64,000 nt of DNA from an uncultured Bacteroides sp. (GCF_963677715.1 NZ_OY782495.1:682001-746000); one strand, 5' to 3'; numbered from the stretch's first letter, positions 9,796-19,445 are shown. The notes: generated by a model not told the origin, from the letters alone. Made by a program: numbers and translations.

Positions 9796-12297
9796 ATGAA
9801 ATCACATGCATTACCAACAGCCATTTCGACTTCAGACAGCCATACGGGCATATTTATTAAAAAAGGCCACGCCATTCTCATCATCTTCCTGTTCTTTGGC
9901 GGCGTACTAAACACTTTTGCACAACAACTATCCCCAAAGTTCATTAATGAAATTGCAAATACAGGATATATTCACCGGCCACTCCCGCTCGACGCCTCTA
10001 ATTCTCTGGAGGAAGCCGGACTGAAGAAAAAAGTACTAATATCCACACCTCTGTGCACAAAGACGAATCCGGATGGTTGGGAGCATTCGGGAATAGGCAC
10101 TCTCACCCACACGCAAGAAAGAAGCTTAACGGGAAATGGTTGCCTCAGAATGCGCGTGCCCACAACGGTAGATAAGTGGACCAATTCCGATCATACAACT
10201 TATGGTTATTCGCAAGCTACCTATGAGGTAGGAGGAGCCAATTGGGAAAAATATAATCGCATCCTGTTTTACATATATCCCGACTGCGAAGGGAGCCGGA
10301 ACGTACACCTCAATTTATACCTATTCAATGACGGAAAATTAAAGGTACCCGATGAATACGGACGAGAAGGGAGCCATGAGATCAATCTTATTAATCGTCA
10401 GTGGAACAAATGTTATCTGGAGATTAACGAACTACCCAGAGATAAGGTAACAAAAATAGTATTCGGATCTACCGCTTTCGGACGAGACAGAACCACCGGC
10501 GAGTTTCTCCAATTCGACATTGATAGTATTGAACTGCAACAAATAGCCGATCCGGAGATTGTTAGCGGATGGATGCCCGGCAAAGAACAAATTGTTTATT
10601 CGACTACCGGATACAGTACAGACGGGCATAAAACAGCTATCTGCAACGTTACCCACACAACGCCGGGGGCACAAAAGTTCCAATTGCTCGACACGCTGGG
10701 AGAAACAGCTTATCAAGGCACGGTCTCCAGACAAAAAACATCGTTGGGCACATTCGATGTCATCGACTTTTCCGACTTCAAAAAGCCCGGCAGTTATCGG
10801 ATTAAAATGAATCGGGCACTCACTTCTCCTTTCCTTATCGGTAATAATATATGGGAAAGCTCCGTGTGGAAAGCGCTGAACTTCATTTTCTGCGAAAGAT
10901 GCGGCTATCCGGTGCCCGAGAAGCACGGCAACTGCCATGCCGATATTCTGGCCACACACAATGGACTTACATTGCCCTACAACGGAGGATGGCATGACGC
11001 AGGAGACATGTCGCAGCAATCGTTGCAAACAGGCGATGTAATGTATGCTCTTTTTGAAATGGCCAATAAGGTGAAGGGAAAAGACAATGACTTGTATTAC
11101 CGACTACTGGAAGAAGCCGAATGGGGATTGGATTTCGTTTTAAAATGCAGGTTCGGCGATGGCTATAGGGCAAGCAGCGCAGGCATAGCCATCTGGACAG
11201 ACGGAATGACGGGAGATGAAGACGACACCCCCGCCCGCGTGCACAATAATCCTTTTGATAACTTTCTGTTCTCGGGCATGGAAGCTTATGCGGCGCTCTC
11301 GATAGACAAAGATAAAATGTTGAAAGAAAAGCTGATAAAGGTAGCCAAAGAAGATTTCGGCTTTGCGATGGCTTCTCACATAAAAGACGGATACGGGAAT
11401 TTCAAGATTATTTGGGAACACAGCTACAACACTTCCCAAAGCCAGTACATGGCCACTGCTTCGTGGGCGGCAAGTATGCTTTATCAGCTTACAAGCGAAG
11501 GCTATTATGCAGAAAAGGCAACGGAATTTATGAACTACACGCTCGATTGCCAACGTACGTCTCCACTAAATGATGCCGACGAGATAAGCGGTTTCTTTTA
11601 TCGCGATAAGAGCAAAAAGGTCATTGAACACTTCAACCACCAGTCGCGCGAGCAGATTTACATGCAAGCTCTTGTTGCTTTGTGCCAAACACAACCCCGG
11701 AACCCACTCTATGATAAATGGAAGAATGCAATCAATCTGTATGGCAGTTATCTAAAGAAGATGATGAAATATTCGCAACCCTACGGACTTATTCCGAGTG
11801 GTATTTACCATATCGATGAAGCCAAAGACAGTGTCAGCTTTAATGCACAAAATTTATTTCCCGGAAAGAATGCGGTAAAAGATTTCTCTATGCAATTGCA
11901 AAACGGCATCAAGCTGGATAAAGAACATTATCTCAAAATATTTCCCGTATGGTTTTCGTTCAGAGGGAACACGGCCGTTCACCTTGCCATGGGAAAAGCA
12001 GCGGCCATCTGTGGCAATTTTCTCCACGATAAAGAGTTGAAAGAGATTGCCGAAGAGCAGCTATTGTGGGTAGTGGGGAAAAACCCGTTCGGCCAATCGC
12101 TCATGTACGGAGAAGGAAATAACTATGCACAACAATATGTTGCCCTACCGGGCGAAATGGTAGGCGAAATGCCCGTAGGCATTCAAACCAGATACAATGA
12201 AGACAAGCCCTACTGGCCACAAGCCAACAATGCAACCTATAAGGAAGTATGGGTTACCTCGGCCGGCAAATGGTTATCATTAATCGCAGATTTGTAA
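9796..12297 (+). CDS. Glycoside hydrolase family 9 enzyme with N-terminal accessory domains
   Basis: Exported inverting glycosidase of 833 residues. A signal peptide with a long n-region (membrane segment about 28-43, cleavage near TFAQQ) is followed by a beta-sandwich of about 200 residues, a CelD_N-type Ig-like domain at about 265-350, and the GH9 (alpha/alpha)6 barrel. Catalytic features are visible: YNGGWHDAGD with D401 and D404 (base and partner) and a C-terminal acid Glu817 in ATYKEVWVTSAG. GH9 is known mainly for endo-glucanases but also includes exo-beta-D-glucosaminidases from Vibrionaceae; the linked ROK kinase and NagB make the second activity worth considering. It heads a three-gene operon divergent from the sigma/SusCD operon. 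Confidence 0.88.
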   Translation: MKSHALPTAISTSDSHTGIFIKKGHAILIIFLFFGGVLNTFAQQLSPKFINEIANTGYIHRPLPLDASNSLEEAGLKKKVLISTPLCTKTNPDGWEHSGIGTLTHTQERSLTGNGCLRMRVPTTVDKWTNSDHTTYGYSQATYEVGGANWEKYNRILFYIYPDCEGSRNVHLNLYLFNDGKLKVPDEYGREGSHEINLINRQWNKCYLEINELPRDKVTKIVFGSTAFGRDRTTGEFLQFDIDSIELQQIADPEIVSGWMPGKEQIVYSTTGYSTDGHKTAICNVTHTTPGAQKFQLLDTLGETAYQGTVSRQKTSLGTFDVIDFSDFKKPGSYRIKMNRALTSPFLIGNNIWESSVWKALNFIFCERCGYPVPEKHGNCHADILATHNGLTLPYNGGWHDAGDMSQQSLQTGDVMYALFEMANKVKGKDNDLYYRLLEEAEWGLDFVLKCRFGDGYRASSAGIAIWTDGMTGDEDDTPARVHNNPFDNFLFSGMEAYAALSIDKDKMLKEKLIKVAKEDFGFAMASHIKDGYGNFKIIWEHSYNTSQSQYMATASWAASMLYQLTSEGYYAEKATEFMNYTLDCQRTSPLNDADEISGFFYRDKSKKVIEHFNHQSREQIYMQALVALCQTQPRNPLYDKWKNAINLYGSYLKKMMKYSQPYGLIPSGIYHIDEAKDSVSFNAQNLFPGKNAVKDFSMQLQNGIKLDKEHYLKIFPVWFSFRGNTAVHLAMGKAAAICGNFLHDKELKEIAEEQLLWVVGKNPFGQSLMYGEGNNYAQQYVALPGEMVGEMPVGIQTRYNEDKPYWPQANNATYKEVWVTSAGKWLSLIADL

Positions 12298-12314
12298 ACG
12301 CAAAAAAATAAATT

Positions 12315-12800
12315 ATGAGAAAGATTCTTTACTTGTTGCTCCTGCTGGGTTGTAGCATAACAACCCAGGCACAATTTAAGGTTAGTAAACATCAGGAAGG
12401 TTGGGACAATATTCCACCTCAGGCGGTAAAAGAAGGTTTCGGGCTCCAGAAATCGATTTTAGCCAACATGGACAATGACCCTGCTTTAGAGGAAGTTATG
12501 TTGTTCGGAAGAGATAGCGGGCACTACCCCACTTTCGATCTGTTTAAAGCCTACTATGTTATTGTAGACAATTATACCAAGGAAGTGGAATACATATCGG
12601 ATGATATCTATATCACTGATAAATATGAGCTGAAAGTTGAAGACAGAAACAATGACGGAATATCCGAACTATACATCAACTACTTTAAAGACGGCAAGTT
12701 TAAGACCAATGCCGACGGATACAACCTGGAAACAACGCGGTGTTATGACTGCATAGAGTGGCAACCCGATAACCAAATCATTAAAAGTAAGCAGAAATGA
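12315..12800 (+). CDS. Small secreted protein of unknown function
   Basis: 161 residues with a clear signal peptide (MRKILYLLLLLGCSITTQAQ). The mature part has two acidic segments resembling calcium-binding beta-propeller or dockerin loops: LANMDNDPALEEVMLFG and KVEDRNNDGISELYINYF. Two Cys occur near the end (RCYDC), so a disulfide is possible. I recognise no family. It lies 17 bp after the GH9 gene and overlaps the next gene by 4 bp (ATGA), so it belongs to this operon and probably works with the enzymes outside the cytoplasm. Confidence 0.75.
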   Translation: MRKILYLLLLLGCSITTQAQFKVSKHQEGWDNIPPQAVKEGFGLQKSILANMDNDPALEEVMLFGRDSGHYPTFDLFKAYYVIVDNYTKEVEYISDDIYITDKYELKVEDRNNDGISELYINYFKDGKFKTNADGYNLETTRCYDCIEWQPDNQIIKSKQK

Positions 12801-13714
12801 AAAGAAGAATCATCTTATTTGCAGTATTTATAATTCTTGTTGGTTCGTTTACGGCCATGCAAGCACAGAAGAAAGTGATAAAAACAATGATTATCACCGG
12901 GCAGGATGGTAGCCACTACTGGCAGGGAGCGAGCAATGCACTCAAGCAAATACTCGAAAACAGCGGCCTGTTTAAGGTCGATATCAACGTTACTCCGAAT
13001 TTCGGCGGAAACATAGCCGAATTTAAGCCTGACTTCAGCAAATACAACCTGATAGTGATTGACTATGGCGGGGCAACCTGGTCGGAACCCGTTCGCAAGA
13101 ATTTTGAGAAATACGTAGCCGACGGCGGAGGTGTAGTTATTATTCATTCATCCGTTGTTCCCATGGCCGACTGGAAAGGATATAATGAAATCATCGGGAT
13201 GGGTGCTTGGGAAGGGCGCAATGAAAAAGACGGGCCGTATCTGTATTGGAAAGACGGCAAGTATGTTTACGATTATTCACCGGGATGGGCCGGATATCAT
13301 GGCCTTCAACACGAATCGGTAGTAGATAACAGAGCTACGGAACATCCTATATTAAAGGGACTAAACCTCCGATGGAAGCACTTCAAAGACGAAATATACT
13401 GTCACCTTCGCGGACCGGAAAAGAATATGGAAATACTGGCCACAGTGAATGAAAAAGGGAGAGACGAACCTGTTATGTGGACTGTACGCCCGGGCAAGGG
13501 ACGCGTATTCGTAAGCGTTTTGGGGCATTGCGGCAACGATCCGAACATGATTTATTCCATGAAATGCACCGGCTATCAGGTTACTCTGCTCAGAGGTGCC
13601 GAATGGGCTGCTACGGGAGAAGTGACCCAGAAAGTGCCCAACGATTTCCCGCTAGAAGACACCTATACGCTGCGCCCCGACTTTAAGGCGCCGTTCAATG
13701 CCTATATTAACTAA
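12797..13714 (+). CDS. Exported ThuA-like domain protein
   Basis: 305 residues. A signal peptide (cleavage near TAMQAQ) is followed by a class-I glutamine-amidotransferase-like ThuA domain. Family hallmarks: TGQDGSHYWQGASNALKQIL near the start, NLIVIDYGGATW, GGGVVIIHSSV, TEHPILKGL, KDEIYCHL, and the PVMWTVRPGKGRVFVSVLGH segment. ThuA proteins occur next to sugar-catabolic genes, and a link to keto-sugar processing has been suggested, but no activity can be assigned here. Start and upstream stop overlap (ATGA), implying translational coupling. It is the last gene of the GH9 operon; a terminator follows about 60 bp downstream. Confidence 0.85.
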   Translation: MKRRIILFAVFIILVGSFTAMQAQKKVIKTMIITGQDGSHYWQGASNALKQILENSGLFKVDINVTPNFGGNIAEFKPDFSKYNLIVIDYGGATWSEPVRKNFEKYVADGGGVVIIHSSVVPMADWKGYNEIIGMGAWEGRNEKDGPYLYWKDGKYVYDYSPGWAGYHGLQHESVVDNRATEHPILKGLNLRWKHFKDEIYCHLRGPEKNMEILATVNEKGRDEPVMWTVRPGKGRVFVSVLGHCGNDPNMIYSMKCTGYQVTLLRGAEWAATGEVTQKVPNDFPLEDTYTLRPDFKAPFNAYIN

Positions 13715-13772
13715 CACACTAATATTTCAGATGAGAATCTATAAATCGTCTTTTTTACCAACGTTGAAATGA

Positions 13773-13825
13773 AAAAGCATGTATGCATCCGAACAACTGA
13801 TCGGGAGGCATACATGCTTTTCTGC
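13773..13825 (+). terminator. Intrinsic terminator of the GH9 operon
   Basis: Perfect 14-bp stem (13773-13786 with 13808-13821, AAAAGCATGTATGC) enclosing a 21-nt loop, with four T bases in the right arm. It lies 59 bp after the ThuA-like gene. The A-rich left arm means it could also work in the other direction. Confidence 0.75.
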
Positions 13826-13909
13826 AATAGTATTCTTGGAGCGAAAGGGCGCAACTACCTCAGCAGACACGTTAAGTAATTCCTTTTAAAGGCTTTATTA
13901 TCCTGAAAC

Positions 13910-14027
13910 AACGGCTTCATCTTCTCGTTTCCCGGCTGTGGTCTCTACAGTCCCCGTGTGGAGTCTCGCGGGTCCCCGCGTGGAGACCGGCGAGACTCCA
14001 CACGGGGAACGAGAAGATGAAGCCGTT
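13910..14027. repeat. Nested inverted repeat, two perfect arm pairs (20 bp and 18 bp)
   Basis: Outer arms 13910-13929 and 14008-14027 are perfect 20-bp inverted copies (AACGGCTTCATCTTCTCGTT). Inner arms 13952-13969 and 13990-14007 are perfect 18-bp inverted copies (CCCCGTGTGGAGTCTCGC). The right arms abut, while the left arms are separated by 22 bp. Within the core a degenerate direct repeat of about 23 bp (TCTC...GTCCCCG.GTGGAG) also allows alternative pairing. The 434-bp gap between the convergent ThuA-like and TonB-receptor genes is visibly G+C-richer than its surroundings, with another short GGGATGC/GCATCCC pair near 14107-14130. No gene is supported in it. Confidence 0.85.
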
Positions 14028-14148
14028 CTCTGTGGTTAATAATGGCTTGGTTTGCAGATACAAATGCCGTGCGAAGCACTACCGAAACGGGCTCCCTGCC
14101 TCAGGGATGCCTATCCGATGCATGCATCCCCCTGCTCGCCTCTGCGCA

Positions 14149-16638
14149 TCAAATTCCTTCTTCTATCGAATTATCGTCTGAGTCTTGTTGTTGCTGATTC
14201 TGCTTTTGGTCGCGCTTAGCATTGTTCTTCATATTTCCGAAGTTATAGGTAAGCGTAAAGCCTACGATACGCCCCGAGCGGGCAAACATTGACTCTTGCG
14301 AGAAACCGGAACCCGATGTTACCGTAAGGCGTTTGCGAGAGTTAAGTATATCACGCGTGTTGATGGTTAAGCTTAATTTACGATCGAGGAATGATTTTCT
14401 TAGTCCTAAGTCGATTGTATGATTAGCGTCGGTATATCCCTGTGCCACAATCTGGCGAGAGTTATAGTTACCCGTTGCCTGCAACGAAACGCCGTAAGGC
14501 AGCATCACATTGGCAATCATACGCCCGCTCCACGAGAAATCTTCGTCTGGCTGACCGATAATAGGCTCGGTTGCTCCCGTAGGAAGATACGTAAACCCAT
14601 CCAGCTTGTTATAATAAAAGTTCAGCGTAGTAGTAAGATCGAGGAAGCGGAACAGACTATTCTTCAAAATAAGTTCTGTGCCGGCGGACTGTGTTTTGGC
14701 TATATTATCATACGTTCTTTTCATGATATCACCTTCCCGGTAACTGACTTGTTGAATCACATTATTCGTATTCCGATAATACAGGGAAGCCGACAAAGTA
14801 TGGTTTTCCCAGTTTTTAATATAATTCAGCTCTAACGAATTAGAGTATTGCGGTACCAGATACGGGTTACCGTAGGATATATTGGTAGAGTCTGTAAGAT
14901 CCATAAACGGATTAAGCTGATTGCCCCACGGGCGCGACACACGACGGGTATAATTTAGCTGAAGTTCATTGTTGGCAGGCAACTCGTAAGAGATAAAAGC
15001 ACTCGGATACAGAGAAAAATAATTATCCTTGTACGGTGGCTGGTCGGCATTGGTCTGCCCATAAGCCAAAGAGTTGGTATTTGTACGGGTATATTCTCCT
15101 CGCAACCCTACCTGTATAGCCAGTTTGTCTATTTTCTTAGAGTAAGTAGTATACAAAGCATGAACATCCTGATCGTAAACAAAGTGATTATATAAATTCT
15201 CATCGAATACGGCCGACGCTTCGGATGTGCCCGAGTAAGTTTCTACCGGACTTTTTTCTTTAGAGAAGTCGCCTTTATACCCGGCTTCAAACTTATTCTG
15301 ATTGCCGAATTCATTCACATAATCGACCTGCAATTCCCATTTCTTGCGATTAACATTGTTGTTTTGACGCTGAAAAGAAGACGTTTCATGACCATCGGCA
15401 AAAGTCGAAGTCTGGTTAAAAAAGCTCTTCGGATTCCGCGTCATAATGTTATAAGAAGCCGTTACATCCAAATTACTCTTTTCGCTGAAATCTCTTTTAT
15501 AGTTAAGTTCTATATCACCAATATTAATGTCATTATTCTCTTCCGAAACACGCAGGCTATTGACATACGATTGCGGAATATTGCCACTATAATTCAGCCA
15601 GTCGGTTTCCTTGCCACTGCCTATCATGCCAAAACCATTCACTCCGAATTGGTCTTTTTTAGTCATGTGATAGGTTGCACCTGCACGGGCATAATACGGC
15701 CCGCCATAATTCTCATCACTGCGCAACTGGTTCAGATAAGAACTTGTGCTGCCGTCTTCCGCCAGATTTGTCCGGTCAGTATATCCGCTGCCGTCTCTTT
15801 TTCTGTATCGACGGCCCAGATTGGCAAAAGTTTCCCACTTACCACTACTGTAATTGATATTGGCACTGGCATTGTATCCGCCTTTCGTATCGACTCCCGC
15901 CTGCACACTTCCGTAGTAACCCGCTTTGCGGTTTTCTTTCAGCACAATATTAATAATACCCGCTGTCCCTTCCGGATTGTATTTAGCCGACGGATTGGTG
16001 ATAACCTCCACCCGTTCGATAGATTCCGCAGGAAGTTGCTCCAATATCTGTGCTCTGTTTTCGGCCGAGAGTCCCGATTCCTTTCCATTGATCCAAACCG
16101 TTACGCTGGTATTTCCACGCAACGATACTTCTCCTTCGGGATCGACCTCTACAGAAGGAATGTTGCTCAACACATCGCTGGCCGAACCTCCGGTGGTAGC
16201 CAGACTCTGATCTACATTGAATACCTTGCGGTCTATTTCAAACTTCATCTGCGAGCGTTGCCCCACCACCTGAACTTCACCCAGCATCTGAGTGTCTTCT
16301 TTCAATAAAATATTTTTCAGGTTTATATTCTTCTGGCTTGCTCCGATGGTTATTTGCTTCTCAAAAGGGGTGTATCCCACTACGGTTATACCTATAATAT
16401 AAGCTCCGTTATTTACTCCGTCCATCTGGAAAGAGCCGGTTTCATTGGTTACCGTACCTTTAATAAACTCTTTACTACCGGTTTTTCGAAGACTTACATT
16501 TGCAAACTCAAGCGGTTGTTTACTACCCGCATCAATCACTTTCCCTACAATTTGTCCTCCTTTGGCCGATTCGGCAGAAACGGTGAAGACAGATAATACA
16601 AATAAAAAAAGAACTACTATTCGTCTCATACAATTCAT
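14149..16638 (-). CDS. TonB-dependent outer-membrane receptor-like protein (OMP_b-brl_3 type)
   Basis: 829 residues. Signal peptide (MRRIVVLFLFVLSVFTVSA; Met1 or Met4 may start), a carboxypeptidase-regulatory-like domain at about 28-110 (IVGKVIDAGSKQPLEFANVSL), a plug with ASDVLSNIPSVEVDPEGEVSLRG and ERVEVITNPSAKYNPEGTAGIINI, then a long beta-barrel ending LTYNFGNMKN. A hydrophilic tail rich in Gln, Asp and Asn follows (KRDQKQNQQQQDSDDNSIEE), so the protein does not end in the usual C-terminal Phe. This is the non-SusC group of Bacteroidetes receptors, often connected with metal or small-ligand uptake. No partner gene flanks it. Confidence 0.85.
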   Translation of the reverse strand: MNCMRRIVVLFLFVLSVFTVSAESAKGGQIVGKVIDAGSKQPLEFANVSLRKTGSKEFIKGTVTNETGSFQMDGVNNGAYIIGITVVGYTPFEKQITIGASQKNINLKNILLKEDTQMLGEVQVVGQRSQMKFEIDRKVFNVDQSLATTGGSASDVLSNIPSVEVDPEGEVSLRGNTSVTVWINGKESGLSAENRAQILEQLPAESIERVEVITNPSAKYNPEGTAGIINIVLKENRKAGYYGSVQAGVDTKGGYNASANINYSSGKWETFANLGRRYRKRDGSGYTDRTNLAEDGSTSSYLNQLRSDENYGGPYYARAGATYHMTKKDQFGVNGFGMIGSGKETDWLNYSGNIPQSYVNSLRVSEENNDINIGDIELNYKRDFSEKSNLDVTASYNIMTRNPKSFFNQTSTFADGHETSSFQRQNNNVNRKKWELQVDYVNEFGNQNKFEAGYKGDFSKEKSPVETYSGTSEASAVFDENLYNHFVYDQDVHALYTTYSKKIDKLAIQVGLRGEYTRTNTNSLAYGQTNADQPPYKDNYFSLYPSAFISYELPANNELQLNYTRRVSRPWGNQLNPFMDLTDSTNISYGNPYLVPQYSNSLELNYIKNWENHTLSASLYYRNTNNVIQQVSYREGDIMKRTYDNIAKTQSAGTELILKNSLFRFLDLTTTLNFYYNKLDGFTYLPTGATEPIIGQPDEDFSWSGRMIANVMLPYGVSLQATGNYNSRQIVAQGYTDANHTIDLGLRKSFLDRKLSLTINTRDILNSRKRLTVTSGSGFSQESMFARSGRIVGFTLTYNFGNMKNNAKRDQKQNQQQQDSDDNSIEEGI

Positions 16639-16811
16639 TAGTCTAGATTTTTAAAAGCCTGCTTTGTTTCATTGTTCATTATCTAACCAGGCAAACGACT
16701 CTACTATTTACATTTTAAGTTAGATGAGAAAAGAGGAAGAGAAGTTTAATGCGGAACCGCCGTTTTAACAAAGAATTAAAGCTTCAACACATATTCTAAC
16801 GATCTGCCTTT

Positions 16812-18068
16812 TCATCTTTTTACCCTGTGTCCCTGAACAAATTTGGGCGAAAACGACCAGTGAATGACAAGTGCAGTCGTTAATATGAGCAAACCGGATG
16901 CGGCTACTCCCTCCCAAGCAAAATATTGCCAGGCCTTCCCGGCTATGAAGGTTCCCAGCGCACCGCCTATAAAATAAGTAGTCATAAAAACCGTATTTAC
17001 ACGATTGGTTGCTTCAGGACAGAGAGAGTAGATTATCACCTGATTGGATATCTGCACACATTGCATGCCCATATCGAGCAACACAATACCTATAATTAAA
17101 CCAATGTACGAATACCCGCCCACCCAGCAGATCAACCAGCCGCTAAACATCAGCAACAATCCGGCGGAAATGATATTGTTTTCTCCCAACTTGTGAGAAA
17201 AACGCCCTGCCACCGAAGCAATAAGCGCCCCGCCGATGCCCAGTAATCCCAACGTTCCGGCAATATCACTTCCCGCATAGAAAGGAGCCCGTTCGAGATG
17301 AAAAACCAGCGTAGTCCAGAAAGCGAGAAAAGCACTAAACGCCAAGGCTCCCCTGATAGCCGACAGTCTCAACACCGGTTGCGTGCGTGCATAAAACACG
17401 ATCGATTTCATTAATCCGACATACGTGCCTTTAAAGGTAGGCTTTATATCGGGTAGTTTCCAAACCACCAGAAGTCCGTATCCCACCATGAGTACCACAA
17501 CGATGTAATACATTTCTCTCCAGCCCCAGTATTGCCCCACCAGTCCGCTGATGACGCGGGAAGCGAGAATACCCGTAAGCAATCCGCTCATAACAATACC
17601 AATATTCTTTCCTTTTGTTTCGGGGGTAGATAGTTGCGCCGCAATAGGCACAAACATCTGCGGCACCACAGAGCAGATGCCTATAAACAAACTGGCGAAC
17701 AAGGCAATTCCGATAGTAGGACTAACCGCAATGCCCAGCAAAGCCAATACCAGCAACAAAAAATCGAACGCCAATACGGGGCGTCTTTTAAACTTATCGC
17801 CCAAAGGTACAATAAACAGCAATCCCACTGCATAGCCCACCTGTGTAAACATAGAGATGAGGTTCGCTTTTGATTCACTAATATTAAACTCACGCCCCAT
17901 CATGCCCAATAAAGGCTGGTTATAGTAAAGATTAGCCACGACGAGTCCCGCACCAATCGTCATGAGCCAAAGAATGGAACTTGGAAGTCCCTCGCCCTCG
18001 CGCAATGTATATTTCATAAATTTGGTAGATTGTTTTTCCATCATCGGGTTTTGCCCGACATATTTCAT
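16812..18068 (-). CDS. MFS transporter (12 TM, exporter-like)
   Basis: Inner-membrane permease, 418 residues, with about 12 hydrophobic segments. The segment LVVANLYYNQPLLGMM followed by the GYAVGLLFIVPLGDKFKRRPVLAFD loop (motif A: G-x3-D-x2-KRRP) is characteristic of a broad MFS group annotated as sugar or drug efflux. Substrate is unknown. ATG 18068 is followed by two further Met (codons 9 and 10), so the start may be slightly shorter. It is divergent from the metal-efflux operon but there is no sign that they share function. Confidence 0.85.
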   Translation of the reverse strand: MKYVGQNPMMEKQSTKFMKYTLREGEGLPSSILWLMTIGAGLVVANLYYNQPLLGMMGREFNISESKANLISMFTQVGYAVGLLFIVPLGDKFKRRPVLAFDFLLLVLALLGIAVSPTIGIALFASLFIGICSVVPQMFVPIAAQLSTPETKGKNIGIVMSGLLTGILASRVISGLVGQYWGWREMYYIVVVLMVGYGLLVVWKLPDIKPTFKGTYVGLMKSIVFYARTQPVLRLSAIRGALAFSAFLAFWTTLVFHLERAPFYAGSDIAGTLGLLGIGGALIASVAGRFSHKLGENNIISAGLLLMFSGWLICWVGGYSYIGLIIGIVLLDMGMQCVQISNQVIIYSLCPEATNRVNTVFMTTYFIGGALGTFIAGKAWQYFAWEGVAASGLLILTTALVIHWSFSPKFVQGHRVKR

Positions 18069-18251
18069 CTACAAAGGTGCACCAAATAACCCGAAAAATA
18101 AAATAGGGCGTTTTACTTTTCATATTCTTTAATTAAAAGGCAGCATCTACACACGATAAACTAACAAAGCGCCATCGGCGGCAAAAGATTAATTAATAAT
18201 AAAGAATACAAAAAACAGAGGGGCCCTAAACCTTTATTCGACCGGAAGCGT

Positions 18252-18259
18252 TACATTTG
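18252..18259 (+). promoter_or_regulatory. -7 promoter box of the metal-efflux operon
   Basis: TACATTTG matches the TAnnTTTG -7 consensus exactly, 22 bp before the first ATG of the operon. No clear TTTG lies at -33, so an activator may be needed; this is inference. Confidence 0.45.
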
Positions 18260-18281
18260 CTAAAGATCTCAAACAGAAAAG

Positions 18282-18668
18282 ATGAAAAAGTATCTGTTAT
18301 TACTGTTAATGCCGCTGTATATCGGGGTTTCTTCGGGAATTACCCTGAACTACCACTACTGCATGGGCAAACTGGCCGAGGTTAGTTTGTGGCGAGATGC
18401 CGCCTGCCCTGTATGTGGAATGAAGCATGCTGCGCATAAATGCTGTGCTACAGAAACACAACTCATCAAGCTGTCTTTGGATCAGGATGTAGCTCACGCT
18501 GCCATCCACCATTTCACTCCCTCTGTTACAACTCTGTTATTCGACAAAGCTGAATGGTGTGCACTGCTCATCCCTGAGAGCCACGTCATTACTTATGTTG
18601 CAGAAAAGTATCCACCCGATTGCAATAGCGTTCCGCTATTCATTCATAACTGCACATTTCTGATTTAA
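18282..18668 (+). CDS. HYC-CC-PP family small exported protein
   Basis: 128 residues with an N-terminal signal segment. The mature part has the three landmarks after which the Bacteroidetes HYC-CC-PP family is named: LNYHYCMGK, HKCCATE, and YPPDCN. Additional potential soft-metal ligands are CPVCGMKHAAH and Cys and His near the C-terminus (FIHNCTFLI). Members of this family are commonly found beside CusA-type efflux genes, as here, so it probably binds or senses a soft metal such as Cu(I) in the periplasm. First gene of the efflux cluster, 155 bp before the next start. Confidence 0.7.
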   Translation: MKKYLLLLLMPLYIGVSSGITLNYHYCMGKLAEVSLWRDAACPVCGMKHAAHKCCATETQLIKLSLDQDVAHAAIHHFTPSVTTLLFDKAEWCALLIPESHVITYVAEKYPPDCNSVPLFIHNCTFLI

Positions 18669-18822
18669 ATCGTTTATGTATATTGGCTTTTACGATATTT
18701 GTTAAAGTATTGTAAAACTATTGCCATGCCCTTTTTGTTTCCATACAGAATCGAGGAGCAAGCAGTATAGCTTTCTATTATCCAAATATATCATATACAT
18801 AACGATTAAAACAATTCAGAAA

Positions 18823-19389
18823 ATGAAAAATCTATTCAACAAAAGTATCATTATACTTTTCAGTCTTACTCTTACATTTGCTACTACCAATTGTGTTTAC
18901 GCTCAACAATCGGGCATGAAAGCCCACCACGCATCTCACGCCGACGCCATGACGGGAGCCACATCCGAGATGCATATGGATGGCGCCGAGTTTAAAGATG
19001 CCAAAGTTGCAGCAATCTACAAAAGCTACCATGCTCTTTACGAAGCATTGGCTACGGACAATCTGCAAGCAGCACAGAAAGCAGCTGTTTCCTTATCGGC
19101 AACAGCCAAAGCGGTTTCCGGCGCAACCGGTATCGCCGCCGGTGCAAAAAAAGTAGCTTCGGCTAAAACCATTGAAGCGCAACGCAAAGAGTTTTCTGCT
19201 ATCAGCAGTGACATGATTGCACTATTCAAGAAAGGTGTACTGAAAAAAGGAGAAGTTTATGCAGCCTTTTGCCCCATGGCCAATGGCGGACAAGGAGCCT
19301 ACTGGTTGACAAGTGAAAAGAAGATAGCCAATCCTTACTACGGCAGCAAAATGTCGGGTTGTGGCAGCATCAAAGAGACCCTGAAATAA
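18823..19389 (+). CDS. DUF3347 periplasmic metal-binding protein
   Basis: 189 residues from ATG 18823. The open frame extends upstream to 18721, but the signal peptide (MKNLFNKSIIILFSLTLTFATTNCVYAQQ) begins at 18823. The N-terminal mature stretch is rich in His and Met (MKAHHASHADAMTGATSEMHMDGAEF), followed by the helical DUF3347 domain ending in CPMANGGQGAYWLTSEKK...NPYYGSKMSGCGSIKETL. DUF3347 is found alone or fused to CusB-type adaptors; the Cys/Met/His residues suggest Cu or Ag handling. It is 56 bp before cusA. Confidence 0.82.
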   Translation: MKNLFNKSIIILFSLTLTFATTNCVYAQQSGMKAHHASHADAMTGATSEMHMDGAEFKDAKVAAIYKSYHALYEALATDNLQAAQKAAVSLSATAKAVSGATGIAAGAKKVASAKTIEAQRKEFSAISSDMIALFKKGVLKKGEVYAAFCPMANGGQGAYWLTSEKKIANPYYGSKMSGCGSIKETLK

Positions 19390-19445
19390 AAGGTCTCTCT
19401 TTCCGGATTGTTTTCATCACTTGTTTCACTTAAAATCAGTAACAC

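Noticed and set aside
15364-16308. 314-codon frame on the plus strand inside the TonB-receptor gene
   Set aside because: It is fully antisense to a well-supported receptor with recognisable motifs; its product has no signal or domain, and it looks like a codon-bias shadow.
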